Part shown: piece by piece, positions 17,039-27,397 of the stretch
How the letters are laid out: each line of letters starts with the position of its first letter
How positions within the stretch are numbered: position 1 is the first letter of the stretch
DNA from: Ammoniphilus sp. YIM 78166
GTDB lineage: Bacteria; Bacillota; Bacilli; Aneurinibacillales; RAOX-1
NCBI RefSeq assembly: GCF_004522215.1
Contig: NZ_SDLR01000001.1
Coordinates: 1-64,000, forward strand
DNA length: 64,000 nucleotides
Direction: 5' to 3'
The notes under the pieces: generated by a model
What the model was told of the DNA's origin: nothing
Databases searched by the model: none
The model's input: only the letters and a program-made list of their open reading frames with translations
Position numbers and translations under genes: made by a program

Positions 17039-17482
17039 ATGTCGGCCAGTAAGGATAAAGAACAACAGGTCCGAGAAGATGAAAAATGGAATATCCCCGG
17101 CGGGCCGCCAAAAAACATGATGGTCCCCGTTCTCCTGCTGATACTTAAAGGATGGAATGCTCATGGATATGAGTTGATCCAGCAGCTTGTCAAGTTCGGT
17201 TTTCATTCCATAGATCAAGGCAATGTTTATCGAACGCTTCGCCAATTGGAGAAGGAAAACATTGTGAAGTCCGAATGGGACACGACCTCAGGTGGCCCTG
17301 CCAAGCGAGTTTATTCCTTGACCGATGCAGGGACACAATACTTAGAATCCTGGGCAGAGGCATTGGGCCAATATCAGAACATGCTTGATCAATTCTTCAA
17401 TATGTACACTCAATTCTTCATGTCCTTACCGAGTGTGCCTACCCGAAAAAGTAAAGAAAGCGACGACAACGACTTTGAGTGA
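17039..17482 (+). CDS. phaQ: PhaQ, PadR-like transcriptional regulator of the phasin operon
   Basis: A 147-residue regulator with a PadR-type winged helix (LLILKGWNAHGYELIQQL, GNVYRTLRQLEKENIV, SGGPAKRVYSLTDAG) and a C-terminal helical segment. In Bacillus PhaQ senses PHB and controls phaP. I choose ATG 17039 after AGGTGAT; ATG 17033 and GTG 17030 are alternatives. It is followed 56 bases later by phaP and preceded by a palindrome overlapping its promoter. Confidence 0.9.
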   Translation: MSASKDKEQQVREDEKWNIPGGPPKNMMVPVLLLILKGWNAHGYELIQQLVKFGFHSIDQGNVYRTLRQLEKENIVKSEWDTTSGGPAKRVYSLTDAGTQYLESWAEALGQYQNMLDQFFNMYTQFFMSLPSVPTRKSKESDDNDFE

Positions 17483-17538
17483 TTCAGCTTATGCTGTGTC
17501 ATATAAAAAAAAAATGATATTTTAGGAGGATGTAAAAA

Positions 17539-18090
17539 ATGGCAACTGCACAAGCGAAAAAGAACGAATTAACAAATCCGGTAAATGTATTCGACACGAT
17601 GTGGGATGGATGGTTAAACAGCGTAAAGCTAATGTATGGATATCAGCGTGAGATGGAAGCTGTTACGATTCAATCTATCGAGCGTCAAAAAGAAATCTGG
17701 CAGCAAACAAAAGAAAATCTAGATAAATTAGAACTAGAATTAAGTAAATTTGTTGTCGATGTAAAGGCAAATATGCTAGATAACGTTAAAAATGTGAACG
17801 GTGAAGCCGTATCTAAAAATGTAGAAGATTGGAGCAAGCGTGCTGAAGAAGTGGTGAATAAAGTTCAACAGCTTTATGGTACACCTGGCAAGGCTAGCAA
17901 CAGCATGTTCGGAAAATCTTTAGAACAATTAGAGTCTACTCTACTAAGCTTAATCGAACAACAACAAAAGAATCGTACAGAAGTTCAAGAGCTATTAGAA
18001 AACTTTACAGACCAAGTAAAGAAGACAAACAAAGGACTTATGGAGTCTTGGGAAACAAGCCGTACTTCTGCTTTCAATATGTTTAAATAA
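17539..18090 (+). CDS. phaP: Phasin PhaP
   Basis: A 183-residue, almost wholly helical, Lys/Glu/Gln-rich protein of the Bacillus phasin type that coats PHB granules and limits their size. It has no cysteine or membrane segment, contains long amphipathic helices (about 25-90 and 125-165), and ends in TSAFNMFK. A strong AGGAGG site precedes the start and a strong terminator follows, consistent with high expression in the phaQ-phaP operon. Confidence 0.9.
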   Translation: MATAQAKKNELTNPVNVFDTMWDGWLNSVKLMYGYQREMEAVTIQSIERQKEIWQQTKENLDKLELELSKFVVDVKANMLDNVKNVNGEAVSKNVEDWSKRAEEVVNKVQQLYGTPGKASNSMFGKSLEQLESTLLSLIEQQQKNRTEVQELLENFTDQVKKTNKGLMESWETSRTSAFNMFK

Positions 18091-18097
18091 TTTTATG

Positions 18098-18140
18098 ACT
18101 GTCCCCATGGTTGAAGATAACCATGGGGACAGTTTTTTTA
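18098..18140 (+). terminator. Terminator of phaQ-phaP
   Basis: A perfect 15-base stem, ACTGTCCCCATGGTT (18098-18112) with its complement (18119-18133), followed by seven T. Confidence 0.95.
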
Positions 18141-18162
18141 GGGATGTCATCAAAAAACAAAA

Positions 18163-18203
18163 AACTGTATCCGAATTCCACTTAGGTGGAGTAAGATACA
18201 GTT
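18163..18203 (-). terminator. Terminator of znuC-znuB
   Basis: Outer arms AACTGTATC (18163-18171) and GATACAGTT (18195-18203), inner CCAC/GTGG, and a T-rich run on the minus strand. Confidence 0.85.
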
Positions 18204-18210
18204 ATAAGGG

Positions 18211-19050
18211 TTAATCCTTTTTTAATACAATCTTTTTTATGAAGAGTACAAGAACGAGTAAGAAGACCGAGAATAGCACAATGGTACCACCAGATGCCCA
18301 ATCCAGATAGAAAGCTGTTATTAACCCACCTAATACGGCGATCTCTGCTAAAACAATGGAAATCCAAAAGGTTTGCTGGAAGCTGCGTGAGATCTGTAGG
18401 GCGGCAGCAACGGGCAATGTAATAAGAGCAGAAACAAGTAAAATTCCAACAATACGCATCGAGATGGCGATGGTTAATGCCACGAGAACAATGAACACAA
18501 GGTTAATCATCCGTCGCTTAATACCAGAGATTCTTGCGTATTCTTCATCAAAGGATAGAGCAAAAAGCTCTTTGTAAAGAAGGTAGATGGAAAGTAAGAC
18601 AACAAAACCAACCCCGATAATGGTCCACAGGTCGTTTCGTCCTACGGCCACTACGCTTCCAAACAAGTAGGAAAAGAGATCAACATTAAAGCCCTTGGCA
18701 ATGCTAATGAGAACGACGCCTAACCCAATTCCGGTGGATAAAATAATGGGAATGGCGAGCTCTTGATAAAACCGATAGGCTTTTCTAAGCTGTTCTACGA
18801 GGAGAGCTCCAATAACAGAAAAGATCATTCCCATATACATTGGATTAATCCCCTGAAAAAAGGCTCCTTTCTTTGATAACAGGATGCCTGCAGCGATTCC
18901 TGATAACGTGATGTGAGAGAGGGCGTCAGCCATAAGCGAGAGCCTTCTAACAACAAGAAATACCCCAATAGCGGGGCAGATGATGCCAACTATTAAACCG
19001 GCAAAAAGGGCATTGCGCATGAATTCGTATTGAAACATAAGATCAAGCAT
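18211..19050 (-). CDS. znuB: Zinc/manganese-type ABC transporter permease
   Basis: A 279-residue ABC-3 family permease with about eight membrane segments, starting MLDLMFQYEFMRNALFAG. The family includes ZnuB, AdcB and MntB/TroC. Sixteen bases separate it from the upstream ATPase gene. No binding protein or Zur gene is adjacent, so zinc is the most likely metal but manganese or iron is not excluded. The AGGAGG site is about twelve bases from the first ATG, so an internal ATG at 19038 may be used. Confidence 0.85.
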   Translation of the reverse strand: MLDLMFQYEFMRNALFAGLIVGIICPAIGVFLVVRRLSLMADALSHITLSGIAAGILLSKKGAFFQGINPMYMGMIFSVIGALLVEQLRKAYRFYQELAIPIILSTGIGLGVVLISIAKGFNVDLFSYLFGSVVAVGRNDLWTIIGVGFVVLLSIYLLYKELFALSFDEEYARISGIKRRMINLVFIVLVALTIAISMRIVGILLVSALITLPVAAALQISRSFQQTFWISIVLAEIAVLGGLITAFYLDWASGGTIVLFSVFLLVLVLFIKKIVLKKD

Positions 19051-19066
19051 GGATCGTGAGTTCCTC

Positions 19067-19819
19067 CTAATGACGATGCTCTACCAGATTCATATTAGAG
19101 CCGTAAGCAGATTCTAAAATAGCTTTTTGATTAGCATGAAAGTCACTAGGGTTTCCATGGAAGTGGATTTTCTTATTTAAGCAAGCGACTTTGTTTACAT
19201 GATTGGTCATCATTCCAATGTCATGGGTGACCATTAAAAGGGTCAAGTTGTGATCTTGATGGAGTTTTCCCAGCAGCTGATAGAATTTATCGACCGACTC
19301 GGTATCCACTCCCACCGTAGGTTCGTCTAATATCAGCAGCTCGGGGTTAGAAACGAGGGCTCTAGCGATAAAAGCTCGCTGTTGCTGGCCTCCGGACAGT
19401 TTCCCGATATTGCGTTCGGCTAGGTCTGATAGTCCTACTTGATCGATGGCTTCTAAAATAGCGGAACGATGCTGACGTGTTAACCTTTTAAACAATCCCA
19501 GTTTCCCGAATAGACCCATGGAGACCACTTCAAACACGGTAGCGGGAAAACCGCTGTTAAAGCTGTTGGCTTTTTGAGAGACATAGCCAATCTTATGCCA
19601 CTCCTTAAACGAGCTCAGTGGGGTTTCAAATAGCTTTACTTCCCCCTGCTTCGGTTCTACTAGGCCTAAGATAATTTTTAGCAAGGTTGATTTACCTGAT
19701 CCGTTTGGACCAACTAAGCCTACATAATCGCCTTTTTCAACGATGAATTGTACGCCTTTTAGCACTTCATTTTGATTATAATGAAAATGGATGTTTTTAC
19801 ATTCAATAATCGGCTTCAT
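19067..19819 (-). CDS. znuC: Zinc/manganese-type ABC transporter ATP-binding protein
   Basis: A 250-residue ABC ATPase with Walker A GPNGSGKST, Q-loop VSQKAN, signature LSGGQQQR, Walker B LLILDEPTVGVD and H-loop VTHD, nearest the ZnuC/AdcC group. I choose the ATG complementary to 19817-19819 after AAAGGTGG; a GTG at 19828 would lie in the ribosome site. It is transcribed ahead of the permease gene. No convincing Zur box was recognised upstream. Confidence 0.87.
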   Translation of the reverse strand: MKPIIECKNIHFHYNQNEVLKGVQFIVEKGDYVGLVGPNGSGKSTLLKIILGLVEPKQGEVKLFETPLSSFKEWHKIGYVSQKANSFNSGFPATVFEVVSMGLFGKLGLFKRLTRQHRSAILEAIDQVGLSDLAERNIGKLSGGQQQRAFIARALVSNPELLILDEPTVGVDTESVDKFYQLLGKLHQDHNLTLLMVTHDIGMMTNHVNKVACLNKKIHFHGNPSDFHANQKAILESAYGSNMNLVEHRH

Positions 19820-19988
19820 GGACGCCACCTTTTAGTTTGTACTTCCTTATCTAGAGCCATTTTATCATAGGGGAAAACGGGTAGATAAGTCAACTGCTGA
19901 AGCGTGTAACAGGAATTTTGAAGGTTTTGTAGAAATATATAGATTATTGGCTGTCTTTGTCTACTCTATTCGATTAAGGAGTCTATGT

Positions 19989-21104
19989 ATGTTATCTATG
20001 GATCGGGCAACGCGAGAACACCTGCTTGCCTTTGCGAATGAATACGTGAACGAAGTCTTTGGTAAATCCGCTAATTATGAAATTCTTTTTCAAGAAAAAA
20101 GAGACGAACTTGTTGAAACTCTACAGCAGGCCCTTATGTTTGTCCTTGAGGCCATTCAAGATGAAACGATTTCTTTACAGACGGTTACCGAATTTGCGCA
20201 ACGTTATGCGGAGCATTTTGTCATTTATTTTCACGATGCAGAAACCCTGATCAGGGACTGTTCTGAACTTAAACATCGCTTTCTCACCAAAATCATTTAC
20301 CCCTATTCTCTTGAGGGGAAAGAACCAAGAGCCGTTCGGGTCATTAACACCTTTGTTGACGAATATATGATTCGGTTATTCAAAGAGAAGCAGTGGGAAC
20401 TCGAACGAATGGAAGTGGAGAAGTTTAATGCCATAGGGAATATGGCTTCCGGAATGGCTCATGAATTGCGTAATCCGATCACGAGTGTAAAGGGCTTTTT
20501 AAAGCTGATCTATGAGATGCATCCCCATCCCGAAGAAATCCACAGCTATTACACCATTATGGACGATGAAGTAAAGAGACTTGACTATATATTAGAGAGA
20601 TTTCTTTCCTTAACTAAACGCAAAAACCTTCAGATGAAAAGAGAATTCGAAGAGGTGGATCTTTGCCATATCATTGATCGGTGTGTTTCTCTTTTTGAAT
20701 TTGAATTCATTCGCTTAGGGATTGAAACGATCGTACAGCTTGAGCCTCATGCAATTATCAAAGGAAATTCCAAGGAAATAGAACAGACCTTTATTAATAT
20801 TGTGAAAAATGCTTGTGAAGAATTCCAGCGGCTACCCAATCAAAGAGAAAAGCTGTTTCGCATCACGTGCCGGGTCAAGGAGGAGAAGGTGCTTGTTCTG
20901 TTTTTTAATAACGGGGCACCTATTAGCTCAGAAGATGTGAAGCATATCTTTAGTCCGTTCTATTCAACAAAAGAAAATGGGACGGGGTTGGGCCTAGCTA
21001 TATGCAAGCAGATCATAGAAGCTCACGGGGGAAAGATTCATATCTATCCTGAGCCGGATGGTACGATGGTTGAAGTGAAGCTGCCTCGAACGGTGGAGTC
21101 TTAA
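19989..21104 (+). CDS. Soluble sensor histidine kinase, sporulation-kinase type
   Basis: A 371-residue kinase without membrane segments. Residues 1-145 form a helical sensory region I do not recognise. The dimerisation domain carries GMAHELRNPITSVKGF with the phosphorylatable His at about 158; the ATPase domain has an N-box (NIVKNACEEF) and GTGLGLAICKQIIEAHGG. The HELRNP form of the H-box is typical of Bacillus kinases feeding the Spo0F phosphorelay. No response regulator is adjacent, consistent with an orphan phosphorelay kinase. Start ATG 19989 lies seven bases after AAGGAG. Confidence 0.85.
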   Translation: MLSMDRATREHLLAFANEYVNEVFGKSANYEILFQEKRDELVETLQQALMFVLEAIQDETISLQTVTEFAQRYAEHFVIYFHDAETLIRDCSELKHRFLTKIIYPYSLEGKEPRAVRVINTFVDEYMIRLFKEKQWELERMEVEKFNAIGNMASGMAHELRNPITSVKGFLKLIYEMHPHPEEIHSYYTIMDDEVKRLDYILERFLSLTKRKNLQMKREFEEVDLCHIIDRCVSLFEFEFIRLGIETIVQLEPHAIIKGNSKEIEQTFINIVKNACEEFQRLPNQREKLFRITCRVKEEKVLVLFFNNGAPISSEDVKHIFSPFYSTKENGTGLGLAICKQIIEAHGGKIHIYPEPDGTMVEVKLPRTVES

Positions 21105-21106
21105 TA

Positions 21107-21145
21107 CATAACAATGGAGGGCAAGAAAGGCCCTCCATTGTTATG
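21107..21145. terminator. Bidirectional terminator
   Basis: A perfect 16-base inverted repeat (21107-21122 and 21130-21145; CATAACAATGGAGGGC and its complement) between convergent genes. Confidence 0.9.
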
Positions 21146-21146
21146 C

Positions 21147-22343
21147 TTATCGATAGGACTTATGGATATCCCAAAACATTTTCAACAAAGCACCGCCGAT
21201 GAGAAGACTTGTACCCAGTAGTCCGATCCATATACTTTTCGTTAGAGAAATCTTCACCCATTCGAAGAGACCTGCAAGAAACAAGAGGATAATCATGCCG
21301 GCAACCCCCATGCAGTAAACAGTTGATGACATAGCCAACCGCTGGCTAGTGTAGACTACTACGATATAATAAAGGAGGAAGCTTGTAATAAAACCTAGAA
21401 GAGTCAAGTGCAGGTAAGCGATAATGACTTGCCGGCTGTCAAATACAGCATAAGACAAGACTGGCCAAGCTCCTATGAGCTCAAACAGAGATTTAACGCC
21501 CAAGCTGATAAAGGACAGACCCAGTAGCCATCGCATAGCCCCATCTTGTTGCTTTAGCCATAATGGTTTGGCGACATGGATGAGGAATAAGGCAATCGCC
21601 AGAAACTGCAATAGAGAACCTATCATCCCAATCAGCGCGGCAAGGGGATGGTCAAAAAACCAAAGAGAAGTGGACAAATAGGATGGGATTACACTAACCG
21701 CAACCATATAAAACAGCCATCTTATAGTCGAAGTAGGCTTAGTAGCTGTAGGATAAGCTAAAGAATAGCATACGCCCAGAATAACAAAAGTAAACCATCC
21801 ATTATATTGTAGATGAAGATAATAATAGACAAATAAGTTCGATAGGTTGCTGTCACCAGAGCCAATCATTTGGTTTAGGGCAACCCCCCAAGGGCCCAAA
21901 GAAGATAAAAGATTAAACCAGATGGCAGCTTGGTAAAAGGATGACGCAAACCAAGGCCAGTTTTGGCTACGGTAAGAGAAAAAACGATAAGCAAAATAAT
22001 AGGACAAAAAGGCGTGTAGAGTGGAGAAGGCGATGGAATAAACTCCATACCCCTGATAACTGAACGTAATGAGCATCCCTACAACGGAAACGTGTAATAA
22101 ATAGTAATAGATTTTCATCGAGCGTTGGGTTAGGGAATGGACTGGAAAGCAATGTCGGACAATCACAACATTTAAGATAAAATACACCCAACCCAAAAAA
22201 GCAACGTGAGAATGAGCGTGTACAATATGCAAAAATTGAAGTTCAGGCCAAACGGGAGCAATCATTTTCCATCTTAAAAGAATACCTAGAAGGGTGATAA
22301 TGATAAGATAAAAATAGCCTGAGTAAATCCATTGCCGGGTCAT
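21147..22343 (-). CDS. Polytopic membrane protein with heme-copper-oxidase subunit I-like features
   Basis: A 398-residue protein with about twelve predicted membrane segments. Segments carry histidines in helix contexts that recall heme-copper oxidase subunit I or NnrS-type proteins: HIVHAHSHVAFLGWVY near residue 40, YYLHLQYNGWFTF near 175 and AYLHLTLLGFITSF near 305. No subunit II or cytochrome c gene is adjacent. I start at the ATG complementary to 22341-22343; an upstream TTG (22415) overlaps promoter-like sequence. Function is unknown: a haem-binding membrane protein is the best guess, made from histidine placement only. Confidence 0.6.
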   Translation of the reverse strand: MTRQWIYSGYFYLIIITLLGILLRWKMIAPVWPELQFLHIVHAHSHVAFLGWVYFILNVVIVRHCFPVHSLTQRSMKIYYYLLHVSVVGMLITFSYQGYGVYSIAFSTLHAFLSYYFAYRFFSYRSQNWPWFASSFYQAAIWFNLLSSLGPWGVALNQMIGSGDSNLSNLFVYYYLHLQYNGWFTFVILGVCYSLAYPTATKPTSTIRWLFYMVAVSVIPSYLSTSLWFFDHPLAALIGMIGSLLQFLAIALFLIHVAKPLWLKQQDGAMRWLLGLSFISLGVKSLFELIGAWPVLSYAVFDSRQVIIAYLHLTLLGFITSFLLYYIVVVYTSQRLAMSSTVYCMGVAGMIILLFLAGLFEWVKISLTKSIWIGLLGTSLLIGGALLKMFWDIHKSYR

Positions 22344-22437
22344 TTGTATGTCCGCCGCCTTTTTGATTAATATATTTGCATGTATAGTTAAAACATACTC
22401 CAACAAAAAGTTCAACTTGTATTAGAGTGAGGGTTTT

Positions 22438-23013
22438 ATGGACATCAGATTAGAGGATTTGTATTATTGGATCAGCGCTTACCGGGGGCTGGGAGTCGCT
22501 GTGGCTTTTATTCTTCCCATTGTCGAAGCCTTTTTCCCTGTACTTCCTCTTTTTGCTATCGTAACAGGCAATGCTGCCGCCTTCGGTCTATGGAAAGGGT
22601 TTATTTTTACCTGGCTTGGGGCATGTACAGGCTCTCTTATTACCTTTTGGCTCGTTCGCAAATGGGGCAGAAATTGGACGAAAAAGTGGCTTCATCGATA
22701 TAAGGGGCTGGAAAAAAGTTCAAGGTGGTTTGAACGTCATGGCTTTTCGGTTCTTTTTTTGCTTCGTTGCTTTCCCTTTTCTCCATCTAGCTTCATAAAC
22801 GTGTTGGCTGGTTTATCCTCTTTGCCTTTTCATACCTATTTTTGGGCAACCACCTTAGGCAAAGCGGTCAGTGTATTTGTCCTATCCTACGTTGGTGCTG
22901 ATCTGCCAGACCTTATAAGACAACCAATAAAAATTGCATTGGTGGGCATCATCGTGCTGCTTTTATGGAGTATCGGCAAAATAGTAGAAAAGCGGTACTT
23001 GCCGAAATCCTAA
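22438..23013 (+). CDS. TVP38/TMEM64 (VTT/DedA-like) membrane protein
   Basis: A 191-residue membrane protein of the VTT/DedA superfamily: N-terminal helix leading to FPVLPLFAIVTGNAAAFG, then WLGACTGSLITFWLVRKWGR, FERHGFSVLFLLRCFPFSPSS and a glycine-containing helix near 125-150. Members are implicated in phospholipid flipping and envelope maintenance; the substrate here is unknown. Divergent from the preceding membrane protein. The S-box follows. Confidence 0.85.
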   Translation: MDIRLEDLYYWISAYRGLGVAVAFILPIVEAFFPVLPLFAIVTGNAAAFGLWKGFIFTWLGACTGSLITFWLVRKWGRNWTKKWLHRYKGLEKSSRWFERHGFSVLFLLRCFPFSPSSFINVLAGLSSLPFHTYFWATTLGKAVSVFVLSYVGADLPDLIRQPIKIALVGIIVLLLWSIGKIVEKRYLPKS

Positions 23014-23060
23014 GAATTGATTATAATTTTAACTAATTAGTTTAACAAGTTAATACGTTA

Positions 23061-23184
23061 CTCTTATCAAGAGAAGGTGGAGGGACTGGCCCTATGAAGC
23101 CCGGCAACCGGCTGTATGAATTTTTTTCATACTGTACGGTGCTAATTCCTACAAGATGAATGGTTCATCTTGAAAGATAAGGGT
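23061..23184 (+). ncRNA. SAM-I (S-box) riboswitch of metI-metC
   Basis: The P1 helix pairs CTTATC (23063-23068) with GATAAG (23176-23181). Between them lie the invariant S-box words AGAGAAGGTGGAGGGACTGG, CCCGGCAACC and GGTGCTAATTCC. A terminator follows at 23207-23245. Binding of S-adenosylmethionine should favour termination and switch off the methionine genes downstream. Confidence 0.97.
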
Positions 23185-23206
23185 CTGTCGTTTCTTGATA
23201 ATGATC

Positions 23207-23245
23207 AGCCCCTTTCTCGCTCATAAGAAAGGGGCTTTTGCCTTA
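23207..23245 (+). terminator. S-box expression-platform terminator
   Basis: AGCCCCTTTCT (23207-23217) pairs with AGAAAGGGGCT (23226-23236), followed by T residues. Confidence 0.93.
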
Positions 23246-23283
23246 CACTAACACAGATAGAATGTCTAGCAGGAGGAGAAATT

Positions 23284-24405
23284 ATGGAGTTAGAGACAAC
23301 ATTAGCGCAAATTGGCAATCGCAAGCAAAAGGATACGGGGGCCATAAGCTTTCCTGTGACTTTTTCGACGGCATTTTTGCACCCTGCTTTGGGAGAAAGT
23401 ACAGGATTTGATTATATTCGGACGAAGAATCCAACCCGAACGGTTTTGGAAGAGGCTATCGCGGAAATTGAGGGAGGAGACCGCGGTTTTGCGATGAGCT
23501 CTGGAATGGCTGCTATTCATGTGATCATGGGATTGTTCAAGCCAGGAGATCATATTATCGCTTCCCTAGATCTCTATGGAGGAACGTACCGATTATTTGA
23601 GCAAGTGTGGAAGGACTACGGATTAACCTTTAGTTATGTGAATTTAAGAGAAGCAAGCGATCTGCAAGAGGCCATTACGGACCAAACCGCAGCTGTATTC
23701 ATTGAAACTCCAACAAATCCGATGATGATCACGGCTGACATTGCCGGCTTGAGCCAGATCGCAAAGGAACATGGATTGTTGACGATTGTAGATAATACGT
23801 TCTTGTCTCCCTATTATCAGAAGCCTCTTCTATTGGGTGCTGATATTAGCTTTCATAGTGCAACGAAATACTTGGGAGGACATAATGATGTGCTAGCGGG
23901 TCTGATCGTAACCAAAGGCCAGGAGCTCTCGGATCGATTGTATTTCTTGCAAAATTCCATTGGGGCGGTATTGGGACCGATGGATTCCTGGCTTCTGATT
24001 CGCGGAATGAAAACTCTGGCCCTACGCATGGAACGTCATACAGACAATGCCAGACAAATCACGTCGTTCTTAAAGGAACATCCTTTAGTGAATGATGTGC
24101 TTTATGCAGGCCAGGGTGGAATGATCTCCTTCCGGGTGCAAGATCCAGGCTTAGTCCCAGGCTTGTTACGAAATTTGAAGGTCATTTCGTTTGCCGAAAG
24201 TCTAGGGGGAGTAGAGAGCTTGCTCACCTATCCTGCGGTGCAGACGCATGCCGATATCCCTAAAGAGGTCAGAGAAGCGGTAGGAGTATGTGATCGGTTG
24301 CTGAGATTCTCTGTCGGGATTGAGCATGCAGCAGACTTAATCGCGGATCTACAGCAAGCCCTGCATGCAGCGGAGATCGAGTGGAGACAAGGAGAGGGAG
24401 TATAA
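23284..24405 (+). CDS. metI: Cystathionine gamma-synthase / O-acetylhomoserine thiolyase MetI
   Basis: A 373-residue trans-sulfuration PLP enzyme, the same length as B. subtilis MetI. The PLP lysine lies in SATKYLGGHNDVLAG (about 202), with SSGMAAIHV and NPMMITADI as family landmarks. It condenses an activated homoserine with cysteine to cystathionine. RBS GGAGGAG precedes the start. The stop overlaps the metC start by one base (TAATG), and both sit under the S-box. Confidence 0.94.
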   Translation: MELETTLAQIGNRKQKDTGAISFPVTFSTAFLHPALGESTGFDYIRTKNPTRTVLEEAIAEIEGGDRGFAMSSGMAAIHVIMGLFKPGDHIIASLDLYGGTYRLFEQVWKDYGLTFSYVNLREASDLQEAITDQTAAVFIETPTNPMMITADIAGLSQIAKEHGLLTIVDNTFLSPYYQKPLLLGADISFHSATKYLGGHNDVLAGLIVTKGQELSDRLYFLQNSIGAVLGPMDSWLLIRGMKTLALRMERHTDNARQITSFLKEHPLVNDVLYAGQGGMISFRVQDPGLVPGLLRNLKVISFAESLGGVESLLTYPAVQTHADIPKEVREAVGVCDRLLRFSVGIEHAADLIADLQQALHAAEIEWRQGEGV

Positions 24406-25544
24406 TGAGCTTAGACTTTGGAACGAGACTCATTCATCATCGACACAGCGTGGATCCTCAAACGGGCGCGAGCTCTACGCCGATGTACTTAGCATCAACC
24501 TACCATCAAGAAGATGTGGATCAGCCTGGCGCCTATGATTATTCAAGATCAGGTAATCCGACGCGTCATGCCCTCGAAGAGACGATCGCGGAGCTCGAAG
24601 GAGGAGTGGCAGGGTTTGCTTTTTCATCCGGAATGGCCGCGATTTCCACCACCTTCTTGCTATTCTCCGCAGGGGACCATTTGATCATTAGTGAGGATGT
24701 ATATGGAGGCACGTTTCGTGTCTTGACAGAAGTGTTGAGCCGTTTAGGGATTACTTGCACTTTTGTCGATACTACGGATTTAGCAAAAGTAAAAGAAGCA
24801 CTGCGCCCCGAAACCAAGGGAGTCTATATCGAGACCCCGTCTAATCCGTTGCTTAAAGTATCCGATCTGCAACCGATTTGCGAATGGGCCAGACAGAATG
24901 GCATCATCTCAATGGTAGACAATACCTTTTTGACTCCGTATTATCAGAAGCCGCTTGTGCTGGGTGCCGATATCGTGATACATAGTGCGACGAAATTTAT
25001 CTCCGGGCACTCTGACGTGGTAGCAGGTTTAGTCGCTGTTGGAGATCCAGCGCTCGCGAAGAGAGTGGGATATTTGCAAAATGCATTTGGCTCCATCTTA
25101 GGGGTTCAGGATTGCTGGCTCGTTCTTCGCGGTCTGAAGACCCTGAAGATTCGCATGGAAGCATCGACTCGAGGAGCTGAAAAAATTGCTCGTTGGTTAG
25201 AGAGCCAACCGGCAGTCAAACAGGTAAATTACACGGGACTTCCTTCACACCCTGGTCACTCCATTCAAGCTGCCCAAGCAACGGGCCATGGAGCGGTACT
25301 TACGTTTGAAGTGGAAGATGGATCCGTTGCACGCAAGCTAATGAAAAACGTGAAGATCCCCATTGTTGCGGTGAGCTTAGGATCGGTTGAATCGATCCTA
25401 TCCTATCCATGCAAAATGTCACATGCCTCCATGCCTGAAGAAGAAAGAAACCGTCGAGGAATTACGGACGGCTTACTGCGCTTGTCTGTAGGTTTAGAGG
25501 ACCCGGATGATTTAATTGCTGATTTGGAACAGGCCTTAGCTTAG
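24405..25544 (+). CDS. metC: Cystathionine beta-lyase MetC
   Basis: A 379-residue paralogue of MetI in the same PLP family; PLP lysine in SATKFISGHSDVVAG (about 195). As second gene after metI under an S-box it is expected to split cystathionine into homocysteine, pyruvate and ammonia. The start ATG uses the last base of the metI stop. Confidence 0.93.
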   Translation: MSLDFGTRLIHHRHSVDPQTGASSTPMYLASTYHQEDVDQPGAYDYSRSGNPTRHALEETIAELEGGVAGFAFSSGMAAISTTFLLFSAGDHLIISEDVYGGTFRVLTEVLSRLGITCTFVDTTDLAKVKEALRPETKGVYIETPSNPLLKVSDLQPICEWARQNGIISMVDNTFLTPYYQKPLVLGADIVIHSATKFISGHSDVVAGLVAVGDPALAKRVGYLQNAFGSILGVQDCWLVLRGLKTLKIRMEASTRGAEKIARWLESQPAVKQVNYTGLPSHPGHSIQAAQATGHGAVLTFEVEDGSVARKLMKNVKIPIVAVSLGSVESILSYPCKMSHASMPEEERNRRGITDGLLRLSVGLEDPDDLIADLEQALA

Positions 25545-25557
25545 AATGATCAGAAAC

Positions 25558-25586
25558 TTGCATTTTTTCTATGACTAAGCTAAAAT
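25558..25586 (+). promoter_or_regulatory. SigA-type promoter of the trpS T-box transcript
   Basis: TTGCAT (25558-25563), a 17-base spacer and TAAAAT (25581-25586), placing transcription start just before Stem I of the T-box. Confidence 0.8.
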
Positions 25587-25604
25587 TTGAACAAAGAATG
25601 AATA

Positions 25605-26893
<1,289 letters not shown>

Positions 26894-26936
26894 GGAGTGG
26901 CTACACTAAGGATACTCCTTGAAAGAGGTGATGGAC

Positions 26937-27299
26937 ATGAGTAGCAAAGAACAGAAGCCTAAAAAGGTTTCACTAAACTCTCCTGTCATGGATCAAACCA
27001 TTCCGCATCAAGTTCATGCTCCCGATTATAAGCAATCGAAGTCAGATGCAACGGAGCCCTTTGTCAATGAATTTGGGGTCGTCATTGGGGATAGCTTCTA
27101 TGATTCACCCCATTCTCCATTAAACAACTGGAGCACGGATGTGGACCCTGCTATTATGGCTGGGGATCAATGGGTGCATCCGACAAATGATATCGGAAAT
27201 AATTCAGCCGAAAATGCTGAAATGATTGAAGAAGGAATCAATCCTCGAGGAGTCCCCTTCATGCATCCTACGAAGGATGTCAGCTACGGAAGAGATTAA
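26937..27299 (+). CDS. DUF3905-like protein
   Basis: A 120-residue soluble, acidic protein with no membrane segment. Motifs such as [38 protein letters not shown] and [10 protein letters not shown] resemble the DUF3905 family known from spore-forming Bacillales; the assignment is from memory. Start ATG 26937 follows GAGGTG. Function unknown. It lies 43 bases after trpS across a small AAGGAGT/ACTCCTT hairpin and before a terminator. Confidence 0.65.
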   Translation: MSSKEQKPKKVSLNSPVMDQTIPHQVHAPDYKQSKSDATEPFVNEFGVVIGDSFYDSPHSPLNNWSTDVDPAIMAGDQWVHPTNDIGNNSAENAEMIEEGINPRGVPFMHPTKDVSYGRD

Positions 27300-27309
27300 A
27301 AAAGAAGAG

Positions 27310-27342
27310 AACTGGCCATTTGAGAAAAAGGCCAGTTTTTTT
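27310..27342 (+). terminator. Terminator after the DUF3905-like gene
   Basis: AACTGGCC (27310-27317) pairs with GGCCAGTT (27330-27337), followed by a T-run. Confidence 0.9.
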
Positions 27343-27354
27343 ATATCGCAATTG

Positions 27355-27363
27355 TGGTAAAAT
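27355..27363 (+). promoter_or_regulatory. Extended -10 promoter of pdp
   Basis: TGGTAAAAT, an extended -10, lies 35 bases before the chosen start codon and directly after the preceding terminator. Confidence 0.6.
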
Positions 27364-27397
27364 GATCCAAAATAGCTTGAAGTTAGAGGTGACACAC

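Noticed and set aside
19820-19946. Zur box upstream of znuCB
   Set aside because: No convincing match to the Bacillus Zur palindrome was found, so zinc control remains unproven.
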